Numbered from the stretch's first letter, positions 50,889 to 63,154 are shown. The stretch: DNA of 64,000 nt from Glandiceps talaboti (GCF_964340395.1 NC_135568.1:17000276-17064275), one strand, 5' to 3'. Notes: generated by a model from the letters alone, not told the origin. Made by a program: numbers and translations.

Positions 50889-51170
50889 TCTGCTGTGTTC
50901 GAAATATGAGTCAAAACGCTCAAAACTGCCATTGCTTTCCAACATTTTACTGGCTATGATATATATCATATTATTCACCAATATTTTGTCTTCATTTAGC
51001 CGGAAAACACTCATGACCTAACGTCACTTTTTCTGCTGTGTTCGAAATATGAGTCAAAACGAGTAAAATTGGCATTACTTCCCCTGATTTTTTTTATATT
51101 ACTGGGGCTGGTATAATTATTATATATTCTCCAGTATGTTTCTTCATTAAGCTGGAAACTACACATGATG
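50889..51170 (+). repeat. ~142-bp tandem duplication upstream of SLC23-B
   Basis: TTCTGCTGTGTTCGAAATAT followed by GAGTCAAAACG occurs at about 50889 and 51031, and the similarity continues through a GCTGGAAA/GCCGGAAA stretch. It ends about 150 bp before the first coding exon of SLC23-B. The rest of 49020-51300 holds no recognised exon. Confidence 0.75.
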
Positions 51171-51320
51171 GTACCTAAGGGTTTGTCATTAATGGTCACA
51201 AGACAAAGAGTCTTTAGGTCACGCGTATATTCCCTATGTGAACGTAGAAAAATAGTGGGAATGACATCAAAAACAATTTTACCCTATACATTTCTAATAT
51301 GTGTTTGCTTTAGACAAAGT

Positions 51321-53534
51321 ATGGACAACAAAGCTGTTGACGTTGATTTGAATGAGGTCAAGGACCCGGATGAGAACTTTACCACTGTAGTGAATACTGG
51401 AGAAGAAGATGTTCAAGATCAAGTCCACGATGACGTATTAAGACAAGATATGACATTGAAGTATGCAGTAGATGATACCCCACCCTGGTATGAATGTATT
51501 GGGTTTGGATTTCAGGTAAGTAATACAATGATTTAGTTTTTAGCTGATCAATAGGCGACTTTTGTTACTTCAGTAATTTGACTCTACACAGTGGCTGGTC
51601 AGGCGATCGACCTATTTAAACTATATTGCCATGCCTCTAGGCGAAAGTACATTCATGACCCTGACCTAAATTGCAGTAGCTCGTATGTCTGAAGATATGT
51701 CAATCAAGTTAAAGTTTAATGTCCTTTGTTTCATGTCCATGACGCTCATAATTATGCACGACCTATTGTTACCTTAGGATGTTCGTCTCTTAATTATGCG
51801 TGAATTATTGTGATTTAATTATTGTAACGACCATAACGTCGCAGATTCAGGACTTGGATTTTGACAGTGGAGCTGTGCCCATGTGCCTCTAGTGGCTCTG
51901 GCTTTGGAGTGAGGCCGAACTCAGAGCTAAATAAAGTCTATGTTTTATTATACAACATACATCGTCTCGTATGCAGTTTATCCTTCACCATAAGTATTCC
52001 TGCCTGGTCCAAAGTTTTGATAGAGGGGTCATTTTTTGAATAAATTTACACAGAATTATGAACATATTCCGTCGTCGATTCTGACAATGCATCTTCTACG
52101 AATAAATACTTGTTTTATTAGCTTCCAAGTGAGTAAATACATCGAAGAGATTAAAAACTATCTTCAGGGGTAGGTAACAAATATTAGTCTAGAGCACGAT
52201 CGATATAGTAACAAGTACAAATATAAAAGTTGCGGGAAAATTCTACATTCTACCGACGGATGTCCTATTCTAAACACACGTCCCTATACGAATGCATGTA
52301 CAATATTGACAGTAGTACTATATTTTATGTAGACAGAATAACAAACCCATATGCTGCCTGCAAATTCTATGTAAAAAGTAAAGCATACAATATTTACAGC
52401 CAGCCAGTTAACAAACCCCACAGTACTCTGATAGAAGATCAGTGGTTCAATATACGTATGTACATGCATTCATATAGGGACGTGTGTTTTAGAATAGGAC
52501 ATCCGTCGGTAGAAAAAGGTTTTCGCTAACTCCTCCCACAAACGGTGGAATCGATCAATGAAATTTTTCCTGTTGTTCCTCCAACCAATTCTTCCCAGAA
52601 CGCACGCTATAGGAATATGTATTTTCGATTTTTAGTAGTAGAAATCGACTGATTCTTACCATCAGGATTGTCGATGTTACTTGCAGCCATGTGAATTGAA
52701 TACGCAATGGACGGTGGGAAAATCAGGACTTTGTGTTCGTCGCAATATAGACTTTGCTTGTAACTAAACGACTAAGTCTTGTACCAGGTACTATGTAGAA
52801 TTTTCCCGCAACTTTTATATTTGTACTTGTCACTATTTCGATCGTGCTCTAGACTAATATTTGTTACCTACCCCTGATCTTGTGGATTCAGGTTTTTGTT
52901 CGCAAGCATACAGGAACACCGTGACATGGGTCATGAAATTTAAAGGGGTCAAGGGCATCAAGCTAGCTGCACATTTCATGCAGAGCAGTGGTATTCTGAA
53001 ATTAGGCTCAACATTAGCACTTTGGTACAGTCTTATTAAAACAGGGTGTGGAGATAAGGTAATAAAGGTGAAATATTCAAAACAACAAAACAAATAAGGT
53101 GAATAAAAGAAATGTGGCCGATTCCTATATCAGAGTTAATGTCATGTTTATAGCATTAAATACAATTATACAAGTTGAAACATCGTGACCAAGTGAAGGC
53201 TACTGTATGACCAGTGAATCTTGCAAACTGCAGCATGGCACACGAAAGTAGCTAGCTCCTTAATATGGAAAACATGAAGTCATTATCTGTAAGGACTTTT
53301 ATTCATGGCGACACGGTTTCAATCGTACACTTCTATTTGAATATGATGACATAGTCTTTTAAAATCAAGTATGGGGAGGGATTTGTAATTAACAAAAGCC
53401 GAATTATTTCACAATGTTGTGAATCAAATTACTTTTGTCTTGCATTGAATCGTGTATTGGCACAGGGAGCAGCGATCGTGTAAATGATTGATCGATCGAT
53501 CGATCGATCGATTGATTGATTGATTGATTGATTG

Positions 53535-53571
<37 letters not shown>

Positions 53572-53576
53572 GATTG

Positions 53577-53641
<65 letters not shown>

Positions 53642-53662
53642 CGATCGATCGAACGATCGATC

Positions 53663-53705
<43 letters not shown>

Positions 53706-54193
53706 GATTAATTCATTCACCCATTCATTCATTCATTCATTCATTCATTCATTCATTGAATGATTGATCGATTGGCTGGTTGGTTGATTGAATGATTACA
53801 TTTTTGTTGTGAAATATAACTTATTTTGTGTGTGATATTAATTGATTGATTGATTGATTCATTCATTAATTCATCCATTCATTCATTGGGTAATTAATTC
53901 ATTCATTCATTCATTCATTCATTCATTCATTCATTCACTCATTCATTGAATGATTGATCGATTGACTGGTTGGTTGGTTGGTTGGTTGGTTGGTTGGTTG
54001 GTTGGTTGGTTGGTTGAATGATTACATTTTTGTTGTGAAATAAAACTTATTTTGTGTGTGATAATAATTGATTGATTGATTGATTGATTCATTCATTCAT
54101 TCATGCATGCATTCATTCATTCATTCATTCATTCATTTATTCATTCATTCATTGGTTGGTTGAATGATTACATTTTTGTTGTGATATTGATTA

Positions 54194-54260
<67 letters not shown>

Positions 54261-55867
54261 TTTGTGGTGACATAAAACTAGTTTTCCTTCTTGCTCTTGC
54301 TAGTTTTCTCTCTATCAGCTGAATATCATTCTCTCTTTATTGACTAAATTAAAGACATTATGTCCATTCTTCTCTTCTTATCTAAACCCGAAAATGGTTT
54401 TATCTCTTGTCATCTAGGCGATTATCACACCAAAAAACACTCGGAGATGTGCAGACTACTCTCTTTCTTCCTAGTTTGTACATGGTTAAGTATTTGTATT
54501 TTTGTCTTGTGAGATAATCTCCAAGAAGAAAAGAGATAAATTTTAGGGATAACTGATCCCCCTGGTAAGAAATGGGTGTTTTAATTTAGATACCAGGAGA
54601 AGAATGGACAAGATTTCTTTAATTTAGTCAATAAAGAGGAATTGGCATGGTAACCGAGTTTTACTTCATTTACTTGCTGGATTAAAGTAAGGCGTCTGTA
54701 TTTTTTTCTTCAGCAAAGTTTGGTAGAAATAAGCGGATATCTTATAATACCGTTCCTTATGATGAATCCACTATGTGTCCCAGACGAAGACAGAGGACTT
54801 TTGTTCAGCCATCTCTTCAGTGCCATGTGTTTTGCTGGAGCTGTGGGAACATTTCTTCAGTGTACGTTTGGATCAAGGTAAGGAATGAATAAATAATTTA
54901 CGTCATTGGTCACGCGTCGCCAGGTCTTCAAGTTTCACATGAATAACGCGAATGTAAAGTAAGTGCCTATGGTTCAAGTTATATATTATTTATGTATTAC
55001 TAGGTGCAAGTTATATATTTATGTATTACTAAGTCCTAGTTATATATTTATGTATTACTAGGTTCAAGTTATATCTTTATGTATTACTAGGTCTAAGTTA
55101 TATCTTTATGTATTACTAGGTCTAAGTTATATATTTATGTATTACTAAGTCCAAGTTATATATTTATGTATTACTAAGTCCAAGTTATATATTTATGTAT
55201 TACTAAGTCCAAGTTATATATTTATGTATTACTAGGTCCAAGTTATATATTTATGTATTACTAAGTCCAAGTTCTATATTTATGTATTACTAAGTCCAAG
55301 TTATATATTTATGTATTACTAAGTCCAAGTTATATATTTATGTATTACTAAGTCCAAGTTACATATTTATGTATTACTAAGTCCAAGTTATATATTTATG
55401 TATTACTAAGTCCAAGTTATATATTTATGTATTACTAGGTCCAAGTTATATATTTATGTATTACTAAGTCCAAGTTATATATTTATGTATTACTAAGTCC
55501 AAGTTATATATTTATGTATTACTAAGTCCAAGTTATATATTTATGTATTACTAAGTCTAAGTTATATATTTATGTATTACTAAGTTCAAGTTATATTTTT
55601 ATGTGTTACTAAGTTCAAGTTATATATTTATGTATTACTAAGTTCAAGTTATATATTTATGTATTACTAAGTTCAGGTTATATATTTATGTATTACTTGT
55701 ACTGCTATTGGTCAATCTACTCAAAGTGCTGTCAGTTTTTTGAAGTGTTTTAATTATACTTTGTTCGTGTAGCGCTCTCGACCTCTGTATACCATAGCCC
55801 AGCAGACGTAGTGCCCAGTAAAACAAATGTTTGTCGCGCATACGCATATCACGCACACGCACACGCA

Positions 55868-55924
<57 letters not shown>

Positions 55925-58809
55925 AGAGTTAAATGAAAGTAAACCTTTTTGAATAAAAGTTCACAAACATAATTACGTAATATCGTTTATTACAGATTAC
56001 CAATTGTACAGGGTAATGCTTTCGCCTACTTTATACCAGCTGTGGTTATTATGAATCTACCACAGTGGAAATGTACATTGCCAGGTAAGAGAGATGGATG
56101 AATAGATGGAATAAGCGGATGGAATGGAGGAATGTGGATGGATACATATTGGTGTGTGTGTGTGTGTGTTTGCGCGCGCGTGTATGCGTGTGTGTGATCG
56201 ACTTTACATTATTTGGAAAAGATTCCATTTTCATTTTTATATCTAGTTCAGACAAAGAAAACGTCAAACTAGCTTGTGACGAACGACTCCCTTAATACAG
56301 AATATTTAAAATAGAGTCAATATGCCAACGATTATTTAAATAAAATTGTCAACAACATTTACTTTTTACAACATTGGTTATATAGCAAAACATTATTTTA
56401 GAATTTTAAAAAGGATGCACAAACCCTTATGACAACAGTGTCAACAAGTTAGACTTGGAATTCTCAGTCCACATAAACGAAACAAACCTTAATACATTCG
56501 TTAAGGGCGCTCAGATGGTCTACACTATACGAACTTCTGTGTACTGTAGTGTGTACACCACAGGGGTCACCAGTCTGAGAATGAAATCTTCCACGTTTGA
56601 GTTTTATTTCAGAGCCTGGCTTAGTAAACGGAACTAGAAATTCTTCAAACTCAGATGTTACGACATCGGACAGAATTAATGAGGTAACATACAAACAATC
56701 TTCAAAAGTAATCTTCAGATGACTCGTTTTGAACTGATCCCTGCGTTCTGTCTGACTAACATTTCGTTATGGTCTAGACAGTGTGTCACCTCAGACCACA
56801 GTCAAAGCTGCACTAGCTGTAACTGACGTTTACATTTTCGGTCAGACAACTAACAATATATTCACTGAGAATTGTTAAAATACCAATAATTAGACATTGT
56901 ACATGTTGATTTTATCTATAAGTAGTACAGTGACATGTTGAAATCGTGATTTCATTAGATCACTGAGTTTTAGGTGCGGACCCGAAATCAATTTCATTGT
57001 ATTTATTGTACCATGTTAAGTGTATAGCTACACAAATGTGTTAACCATTCGTATTTCAATACTATTCAGGGTGCAGTGTATGACATTAGTAAGTCTTTAT
57101 ATCTAAGCAAACAGTTTTAAGAAAAGGTATCAGTTGCAGTTAGTACAGCTTTAACGTAAACTACTTACTCTACTGACAGTATTTTCTATCTTTGTCGACA
57201 CAGTCTAAAAGTATCATGTAGAGGAGATATAGCGGTTTTTGTTATGTGTTATGTTATAATTTCGTACGTAGAGATATGACGTTTTGTAGAACTGTAGAAC
57301 TGCACTGCGTCACAACAAACTAATAGATACTTCCTTTACCCTCAGAGCTGTTGATTTATACTTTCCAACAAAATACTAAGTTCAGGATTGACAAAAAACA
57401 GAAAAAATCTATCAAGAGTGAATTATTTTGTATTGTGTAAATTTGTTTGTTGAGGAATCATAACAAACATGACATGGCCTCCCTTTCTAAGGTGGAGGTG
57501 GGGGTATATTAGGAGTACAGCTGATAAATTCAGACGAAGGCCTAAAGCCAATACACCAAACATCATGCCAACTTTTATGATTTTCTTAAAGTTTTCTTCC
57601 TCACAAGGTACATGGTGAAGAACCAAACATTCCGTCGTATCTGATCACTATATTTAGAGACAGTGTCGTGTGAAAAGTGAGCCTCGTCTAGGTGGTGCAT
57701 TCCTTTTCATAGCACTCTTTGAGTTTTAGGATTATCGCTTTATCAACACATCTATGACAAAATTAAATATCTCGTGTTGTCTTTGAAAGACAGAATATTT
57801 GTTTACTTCTATAGCTCCAAGGAGCCATTTTGGTGGCTGGCTTGTTTCAAACTCTTCTCGGACTTAGTGGATTCTTTGGTTTTCTATTGCGATTTATCGG
57901 ACCTTTAACAGTGGCACCTACTATTTGTGCGCTCGGCCTGACCATGTCCTCGTCAGCTTTGAATGATTCCAGTAAACATTGGGGTATTGCATTTATGTAA
58001 GTTATACCTACCTTTCATTATCTCAGGGAAATTTTCCTCAGAGTGTTTATTTTACGATACCGATTGTTGTAAAACTTCCAGAACGAAGTAATTAATAGTA
58101 ATAGTTCTCAACAAAATTCAACAAACTGAATATTCTATTAGTCAGGGTCGGTAGTTTTAGATCATCATGAAAGACATGTATTTCACAACTTTAAAGTCTA
58201 CTAGTGGTGATGAGTATACGTAGTGATATTACATTGTTGGTAAACTGGCTTATTTACGCAGGGCAAAATTACTGGAACGACTGATAGGTCAGTCGAAATT
58301 CTTGGACATGAATATTTTTCTTTTTTGCGCAGTCGCATAATATCTCATTTTCTGATTTGAAAGAAAATAAAAGAAATTTTTCATTTCAGATGTTCGAAAC
58401 TGTCAGTATCACGTGAATACATGTTTGAATACGTCATATTGCTTATTTTCAGGACAATGGCATTGGTGCTTTTATTCAGCCAATATTTAAGTCAAATAAA
58501 TGTTCCATGCCCTACGTTCAGTAAACACACTGGTTGCACTAGAGGTTACTCCAGGTTATTTGCTCTTTATTCGGTGAGTGTAATTTGCATACTACGTTTG
58601 ACATTCATCATAAAATGAATCGCATTTCATAAGTCGTTTAATATTTTGATAATTTCATTTAGTGAATGTTAAAATCGTTTGCATGGAGATAAAAAACAAA
58701 ATGGTTTGAGGTGGTCACTAAAATACGAATCGTACACTTGTATCTAAAAGGGAGAAAATATTACTATTTTCCAAGAGAGGGTTACCCATGCTCATACACC
58801 ATGTTCATA

Positions 58810-58895
<86 letters not shown>

Positions 58896-59646
58896 CAAAG
58901 TGGGTTGGTTGGAACTTGAGGTGCTTGGTTGTAACTCCGAGTTTCACGCTCAATGCGTTCATCAGACAACTGTCAGCTACTCGTTGTGTTACTGTATTTA
59001 TATGTGTAAGGTGTGAAAGAATTTATTGACAGTTAATTGTGTATTGTTTCTATGCATACAAGGGGTCCTCAGATTTGTCAGGTGATGTTACTTTTGAAGT
59101 TCGCTATGTAGAACTTGTTTTCGTGTCGGCACTTTGAGATGAGTTCAGATTTTTTGTTGAGAAGTGTTTGTTTGTCGGCGTTGAGGATGCAGAGTTTTTC
59201 AGTTAGGCAGAGGTCGCATCGTTTGGTTTCGTTACTGTAGGGGCGTGCTCTCTGTGATAACGATGCGACCTCTGCCTAACTGAAAAACTCTGCATCCTCA
59301 ACGCCGACAAACAAACACTTCTCAACAAAAAATCTGAACTCATCTCAAAGTGCCGACACGAAAACAAGTTCTACATAGCGAACTTCAAAAGTAACATCAC
59401 CTGACAAATCTGAGGACCCCTTGTATGCATAGAAACAATACACAATTAACTGTCAATAAATTCTTTCACACCTTACACATATAAATACAGTAACACAACG
59501 AGTAGCTGACAGTTGTCTGATGAACGCATTGAGCGTGAAACTCGGAGTTACAACCAAGCACCTCAAGTTCCAACCAACCCACTTTGATTATTCCCGCCCT
59601 GCTTACCCAAGCATCGAGCACTCTATTCTACGAGTTTGATACTATT

Positions 59647-59681
<35 letters not shown>

Positions 59682-60039
59682 CATACACATATACATGTGT
59701 ATATTAAGGGGCATTTTTCAATTGTTGCACAAGATTTGCAAATAAAGATTGCTTGATTTCGCTCAGAGACACGAAGGACTGGTGTTATATAGGTGAATCG
59801 TCCAAAGGGAATAAAATAGTGTGAACATGCCAAGATTATTTATAAATATTAGACAAAAGTGTCAAACACATGTATATAAATATCAAATTTTGTAGTTTCA
59901 AATAATTGGTAATTAATAGTGTGTTGGTTGTGTTATTACCTGAGTAGGTCGAGAAAATTCATATTTTTGCGCTTACTGTTACAAACACTAACAAACAAAC
60001 ATTTAACCAAGCAAACACATCAACAATTCATCAACACTG

Positions 60040-60071
<32 letters not shown>

Positions 60072-60504
60072 AGTATACATTACTGTGTTGGAAAGCATAA
60101 AAACATAAATACGAATATATTGATAGCTTCACACTTCACAAGTTGCTGTGCCCATTACAGGCTACAAAGGATAATGCGAAAATTGAATCTCTTACTTTTA
60201 TTAATATTTCTCATTAATATCTACAGTATTTTTGACGACACAGTCAAGCATATGTAATTACTGATCATTAATCTATATCATACATTAAGTTTAATTTCAA
60301 ACCTTCATTGATATTACTCAATAATCAAAACTCCTTATTTATGCAAATGACTCATTCATATGTATTAGTTGTATTAGTTCAATGCTTAACTCTAATACCA
60401 ACTCTTGTAATTACCATAAAATACACGAGTGGCAACGTTCATAATAATTGGAGTAGTACTTTTTGAGGTATCACGTTCACAGAGACATACAGAGAGGCAG
60501 GCAC

Positions 60505-60539
<35 letters not shown>

Positions 60540-61785
60540 CAGCCGGAATGACAGACAAATACATAACATAACCTCCCCTTACGGGGGGGGGGGGTAGAAA
60601 TATAAAACATATTACTTCTATATAGTCCCTGAAGTCCAAAATGTTATCACTTATGATTTTCAAATGCTTGCATTAGCTTAGTTCAAAGAACTCGAAACGC
60701 ACGTCATGCCACTAATCCCGCGCTTATAGATTGAAAAGTTATCTCAGAGTTTATGGATATATTATGGTTCATTTTCTTCATCTTATTGTTTTTGTATTTA
60801 CAAAATGCTATATCATTTTTTTTTGTATGTCATAACAGATACTCTTTGCGATGTGTATCTCGTGGTTCTTTTGTTGGATTTTAACTTCAACGAATGTTTT
60901 TACGAACGATAAAACTGATCCGGCGTTCGGAGCCAGAACTGACAGGAACACAAAATCCTTGCATGACATTCCATGGGTGTGGTTCCCTCTTCCATGTAAG
61001 TTATCGGGCTATTATGCAAATATGCCCGTCTTCTTTCTCAAGTGCTAGGCTTTCGACCATGACTGGTTCATTCTGTATCATAATAACATTGAGGTACTGG
61101 ACATTTACTACAAATTAACAGTATTTTTGGAGGAGTATTATTTATATTCTTACAAGCATTTCAGGAATAGTCTGTGTAATTTATGCAGGCACTTAGGGGA
61201 CGAAGGACAGATGTCATTATTTTAGTGACAAACGAAGAACACAAATGTCAAAGAAAAAACTATAATTTAATGAAAACGCATGGTATTATAGTCGTGGTCA
61301 TCATCAATCCTCGACACTAGGGCCGCAGCCATTATATTGTCTTATTCGTCGACTTTGTCGTCACCACCACCACCACCACCACCACTACCACCACCATCAC
61401 TACCACCACCACCACCACGACCTCCACCATCACTATCACCTTGGTGGTCAAAACAATAACTTCGAATTCCCGACTCAAAGTCTTATCATCGTGGCTGGCA
61501 CTTTTCACATTAAATGTATACAATTTCCTTACAGTCAGGTGGGGTTCACCAACATTTGGTGTTGCTGCTGTAGTTGGTATGTGTTGTGGCGTCCTTGTCT
61601 CAACCATAGAGTCCATTGGTGATTATTATGCATGTGCTAAACTAAGTGGCGCACCACCACCACCACCCCATGCTGTCAATCGCGGTGTTTTTACAGAAGG
61701 ATTTGCTGGTATAATAGCTGGTATGTGGGGTTCACTGGGACTTACTTCATTCTCTGGAAATATCGGTGCTATTGCCATAACACGG
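51321..61785 (+). CDS. SLC23 nucleobase/ascorbate-type transporter, copy B (3' partial, 8 exons visible)
   Basis: Exons: 51321-51515 (ATG 8 nt after a TTTAG acceptor, so a 5' non-coding exon is likely), 54714-54877, 55996-56084, 56613-56683, 57815-57996, 58453-58573, 60839-60995, 61535-61785. All borders are GT-AG and phases fit. The remaining exons (VGSRR onward) lie beyond the right edge. The acidic N-terminus leads to [15 protein letters not shown], matching the pre-TM1 block of SLC23. TM1 continues [16 protein letters not shown], so the usual QH pair of TM1 is QQ. TM3 keeps NAFAYFIP, and TM8 keeps [20 protein letters not shown]. The NAT signature starts with G ([10 protein letters not shown]) rather than Q, E or P. 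These changes suggest altered substrate handling, which is an inference. Introns carry a branched foldback element, a 29-bp minisatellite, a Penelope palindrome and a LINE. Confidence 0.9.
52165..52876. mobile_element. Inverted-repeat element with internal hairpin (branched foldback)
   Basis: Terminal inverted repeats 52165-52247 and 52793-52876 (about 83 bp, few mismatches) run from CAGGGGTAGGTAACAAATAT to a TTTTCCCGC core. Inside, 52250-52308 pairs with 52454-52512 as a second, independent stem. No transposase is encoded. It lies in SLC23-B intron 1. Confidence 0.75.
53481..54262. repeat. Tetranucleotide array (GATC/GATT/ATTC/GGTT) with higher-order units
   Basis: Long runs of GATT, ATTC and GGTT. 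A unique linker (GAATGATTACATTTTTGTTG) recurs at about 53788, 54016 and 54164, so blocks of linker plus arrays were duplicated as units. In SLC23-B intron 1. Confidence 0.9.
54973..55697. repeat. 29-bp minisatellite, about 25 copies
   Basis: Unit AAGTTATATATTTATG followed by TATTACTAAGTCC. Variants (AGGTCC, AAGTTC, AGGTCT) cluster toward the ends, and the central copies are most alike. In the SLC23-B intron between exons 54714-54877 and 55996-56084. Confidence 0.95.
55868..55920. repeat. (CA)n microsatellite
   Basis: In the same SLC23-B intron, 75 bp before the next exon. Confidence 0.95.
58928..58970 (-). ncRNA. Hammerhead ribozyme (Penelope-like, left arm)
   Basis: Mirror copy of 59512-59554 on the opposite strand, base for base, with all conserved core positions. 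Confidence 0.8.
59078..59221 (-). pseudogene. Penelope-like ORF C-terminal fragment (left arm)
   Basis: Same 47 residues as the right-arm fragment, on the minus strand, stop at 59080-59078. Confidence 0.75.
59261..59404 (+). pseudogene. Penelope-like ORF C-terminal fragment (right arm)
   Basis: Reads [20 protein letters not shown], then [19 protein letters not shown] and ANFKSNIT, stop TGA at 59402. The CxxC pair, [13 protein letters not shown] and NKF motifs match the C-terminus of Penelope-like reverse transcriptase/GIY-YIG proteins, and the fragment at 34.9 kb is its relative. The catalytic domains are absent. Confidence 0.8.
59512..59554 (+). ncRNA. Hammerhead ribozyme (Penelope-like, right arm)
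   Basis: Stem I GUUGU (59512-59516) pairs with ACAAC (59550-59554). Core CUGAUGA (59517-59523). Stem II ACGC (59524-59527) pairs with GCGU (59533-59536) around a 5-nt loop. Core GAAA (59537-59540). A minimal stem III (A-U, C-G and U-A pairs around CGG) precedes the expected cleavage site after U59549. A short stem III is typical of Penelope hammerheads, which may cleave as dimers. It lies 107 nt after the ORF stop. Confidence 0.85.
60310..60592. mobile_element. Microsatellite-bearing element, copy 2' (paralogue of 4810-5068)
   Basis: Same core (CAACGTTCATAATAATTGG), (CAGA)n at about 60506-60540 and the end CCTCCCCTTACGGGGGG. Inherited with the SLC23 duplication. Confidence 0.6.
61360..61442. 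repeat. (ACC)n microsatellite
   Basis: Trinucleotide array 90 bp before an SLC23-B exon. The long Val run on the minus strand is a repeat product. Confidence 0.95.
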
Positions 61786-61905
61786 GTAAGTCGATGCATT
61801 TACTACAAAGTGAGGCGGATAAGTGATTTTTGGCATCCTTCAATTTAAATTTGTGATACAAGCATTAAATTTTGTACAGACAATGATTCAGGGTCAATGA
61901 GTCAG

Positions 61906-63154
61906 GAAATAACGATAATTACATTAAACAGATCACAGATCGCCGGTAAATGTTGTCAAACACTATAATTATCTTGGAATACTCTTTTCTTCAAGGCTTT
62001 CTTGGTCACCTGCCAAGGAGAACCTGTCTTCTAAAGGAAATAAGGCTATTTATCAAATTCAAGTTGTTATCAAAAAACTAGGCGGTCTTCCCCTAATCCA
62101 GGCCTTTAAGCTTTTTGACACGTGTGTTGTACCAGTGATCTGCTATGGCGCTGAAATTTGGGGATATGAATATACCCCGATCATTGAACGTGTACAATTC
62201 AAATTTTGTAGATTTCTTATGGGTGTGAACTCATCTGTAAACTCAGAAGTACTTCTGGGTGAGTGTGGTAGATTTCCACTTTCTTGTGTGTATATGAAGC
62301 GATGTATCTCTTACTGGCTGAAACTTGTGCAAATGAACAATACTCGTTACCCAAGAGCGTGTTACGAAATGTTAAAACATCTAGACTCTGCTGGTAGGAC
62401 CACGTGGGCAACAAAGATAAGAGAATTATTATTCAGATACGGTTTCGGGGTTGTTTGGTTTGAACAACAGGTGGGGGACCCAAAAACCTTTTTAAATTTG
62501 TTTTGTAAAAGACTACAAGATTGTTACAGACAAGATTGGTCAGCCTCACTTAATGACTCTCGACGCATGCGCAGTTATGTAAATTTTAAGTCAATGCTTG
62601 AACCTGAACTGTACCTCTCATGTGTTAAAATCATAAAATTTAAATTTGATCTTGCTAAGCTCCGTTGTTCTAGTCACAATTTAGCAATTGAAGTGGGACG
62701 CCATTGTAATCCACCTATTCCTGTTGAACTTAGAGTGTGTCTATATTGTAAAAGACAAGGTTTTACAGTTGTTGAGGATGAATGTCATTTTATATTGTTT
62801 TGCCCCTTATATAACGACCATAGAGTAGATTTTATTCCTCAAAGATTTAGAGTTCACCCCACGAAAGAAAAATGTTTTTCCTTACTGGCATGCAAGAATG
62901 AAGTAGTCCAATACAAACTATCAGTTTTTGTTCATAAAGCTTTCAACACTCGTACTAGTTTTGTTCAGCAAACATAGATGTATATGTTCTCCCCTGTCAT
63001 ATTTTTACCTTTAAGTATTTTTCCGTTAATTATTAGTAGAATGATACTCAGTTCTTTGTTCCTTTTCTTCTCTACTGTTATGTAAAATGTTTTGTGCGAT
63101 GGGCCGAGGCCTTAGCATTTGAAATAAACTAAACATTATAGAAATAACGATAAT
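61906..63154 (+). mobile_element. 5'-truncated LINE with 14-bp target-site duplication
   Basis: GAAATAACGATAAT occurs at 61906-61919 and 63141-63154, directly bordering the element. From about 61955 to the stop at 62975-62977 one open frame of about 340 codons reads VKHYNYLGILFSS, then CYGAEIWGYEY, NPPIPVELRVCLYCKR and DECHFILFCPLY. This is the post-palm region of a LINE reverse transcriptase, ending in a CxxC…H…C zinc-knuckle-like motif. The 3' UTR ends TTTGAAATAAACTAAACATT. The uninterrupted frame and exact duplications point to a fairly recent insertion. It lies in an SLC23-B intron. Confidence 0.85.

Larger units (their letters stand above)
58801..59704. mobile_element. Palindromic Penelope-like insertion flanked by (TA)n
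   Basis: The homologous SLC23-A intron (around 3217) reads straight through, so this is an insertion in B. The order is (TA)n, left arm 58891-59223, 35-bp spacer, right arm 59259-59591, about 58 bp of further 3' sequence, and (TA)n at about 59650. The arms are inverted copies and no mismatch was seen where compared. Each arm carries the end of a Penelope-like ORF, its stop codon and a hammerhead ribozyme, so the insertion is two 3' ends pointing outward. Confidence 0.85.

Noticed and set aside
52854-53097. Overlapping frames at the edge of the inverted-repeat element
   Set aside because: They cross the element boundary, show no family motif and have no splice partners.
55004-55690. 29-bp repeats considered as a CRISPR array
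   Set aside because: Units are directly abutting with no unique spacers, and the DNA is from an animal genome; it is a minisatellite.
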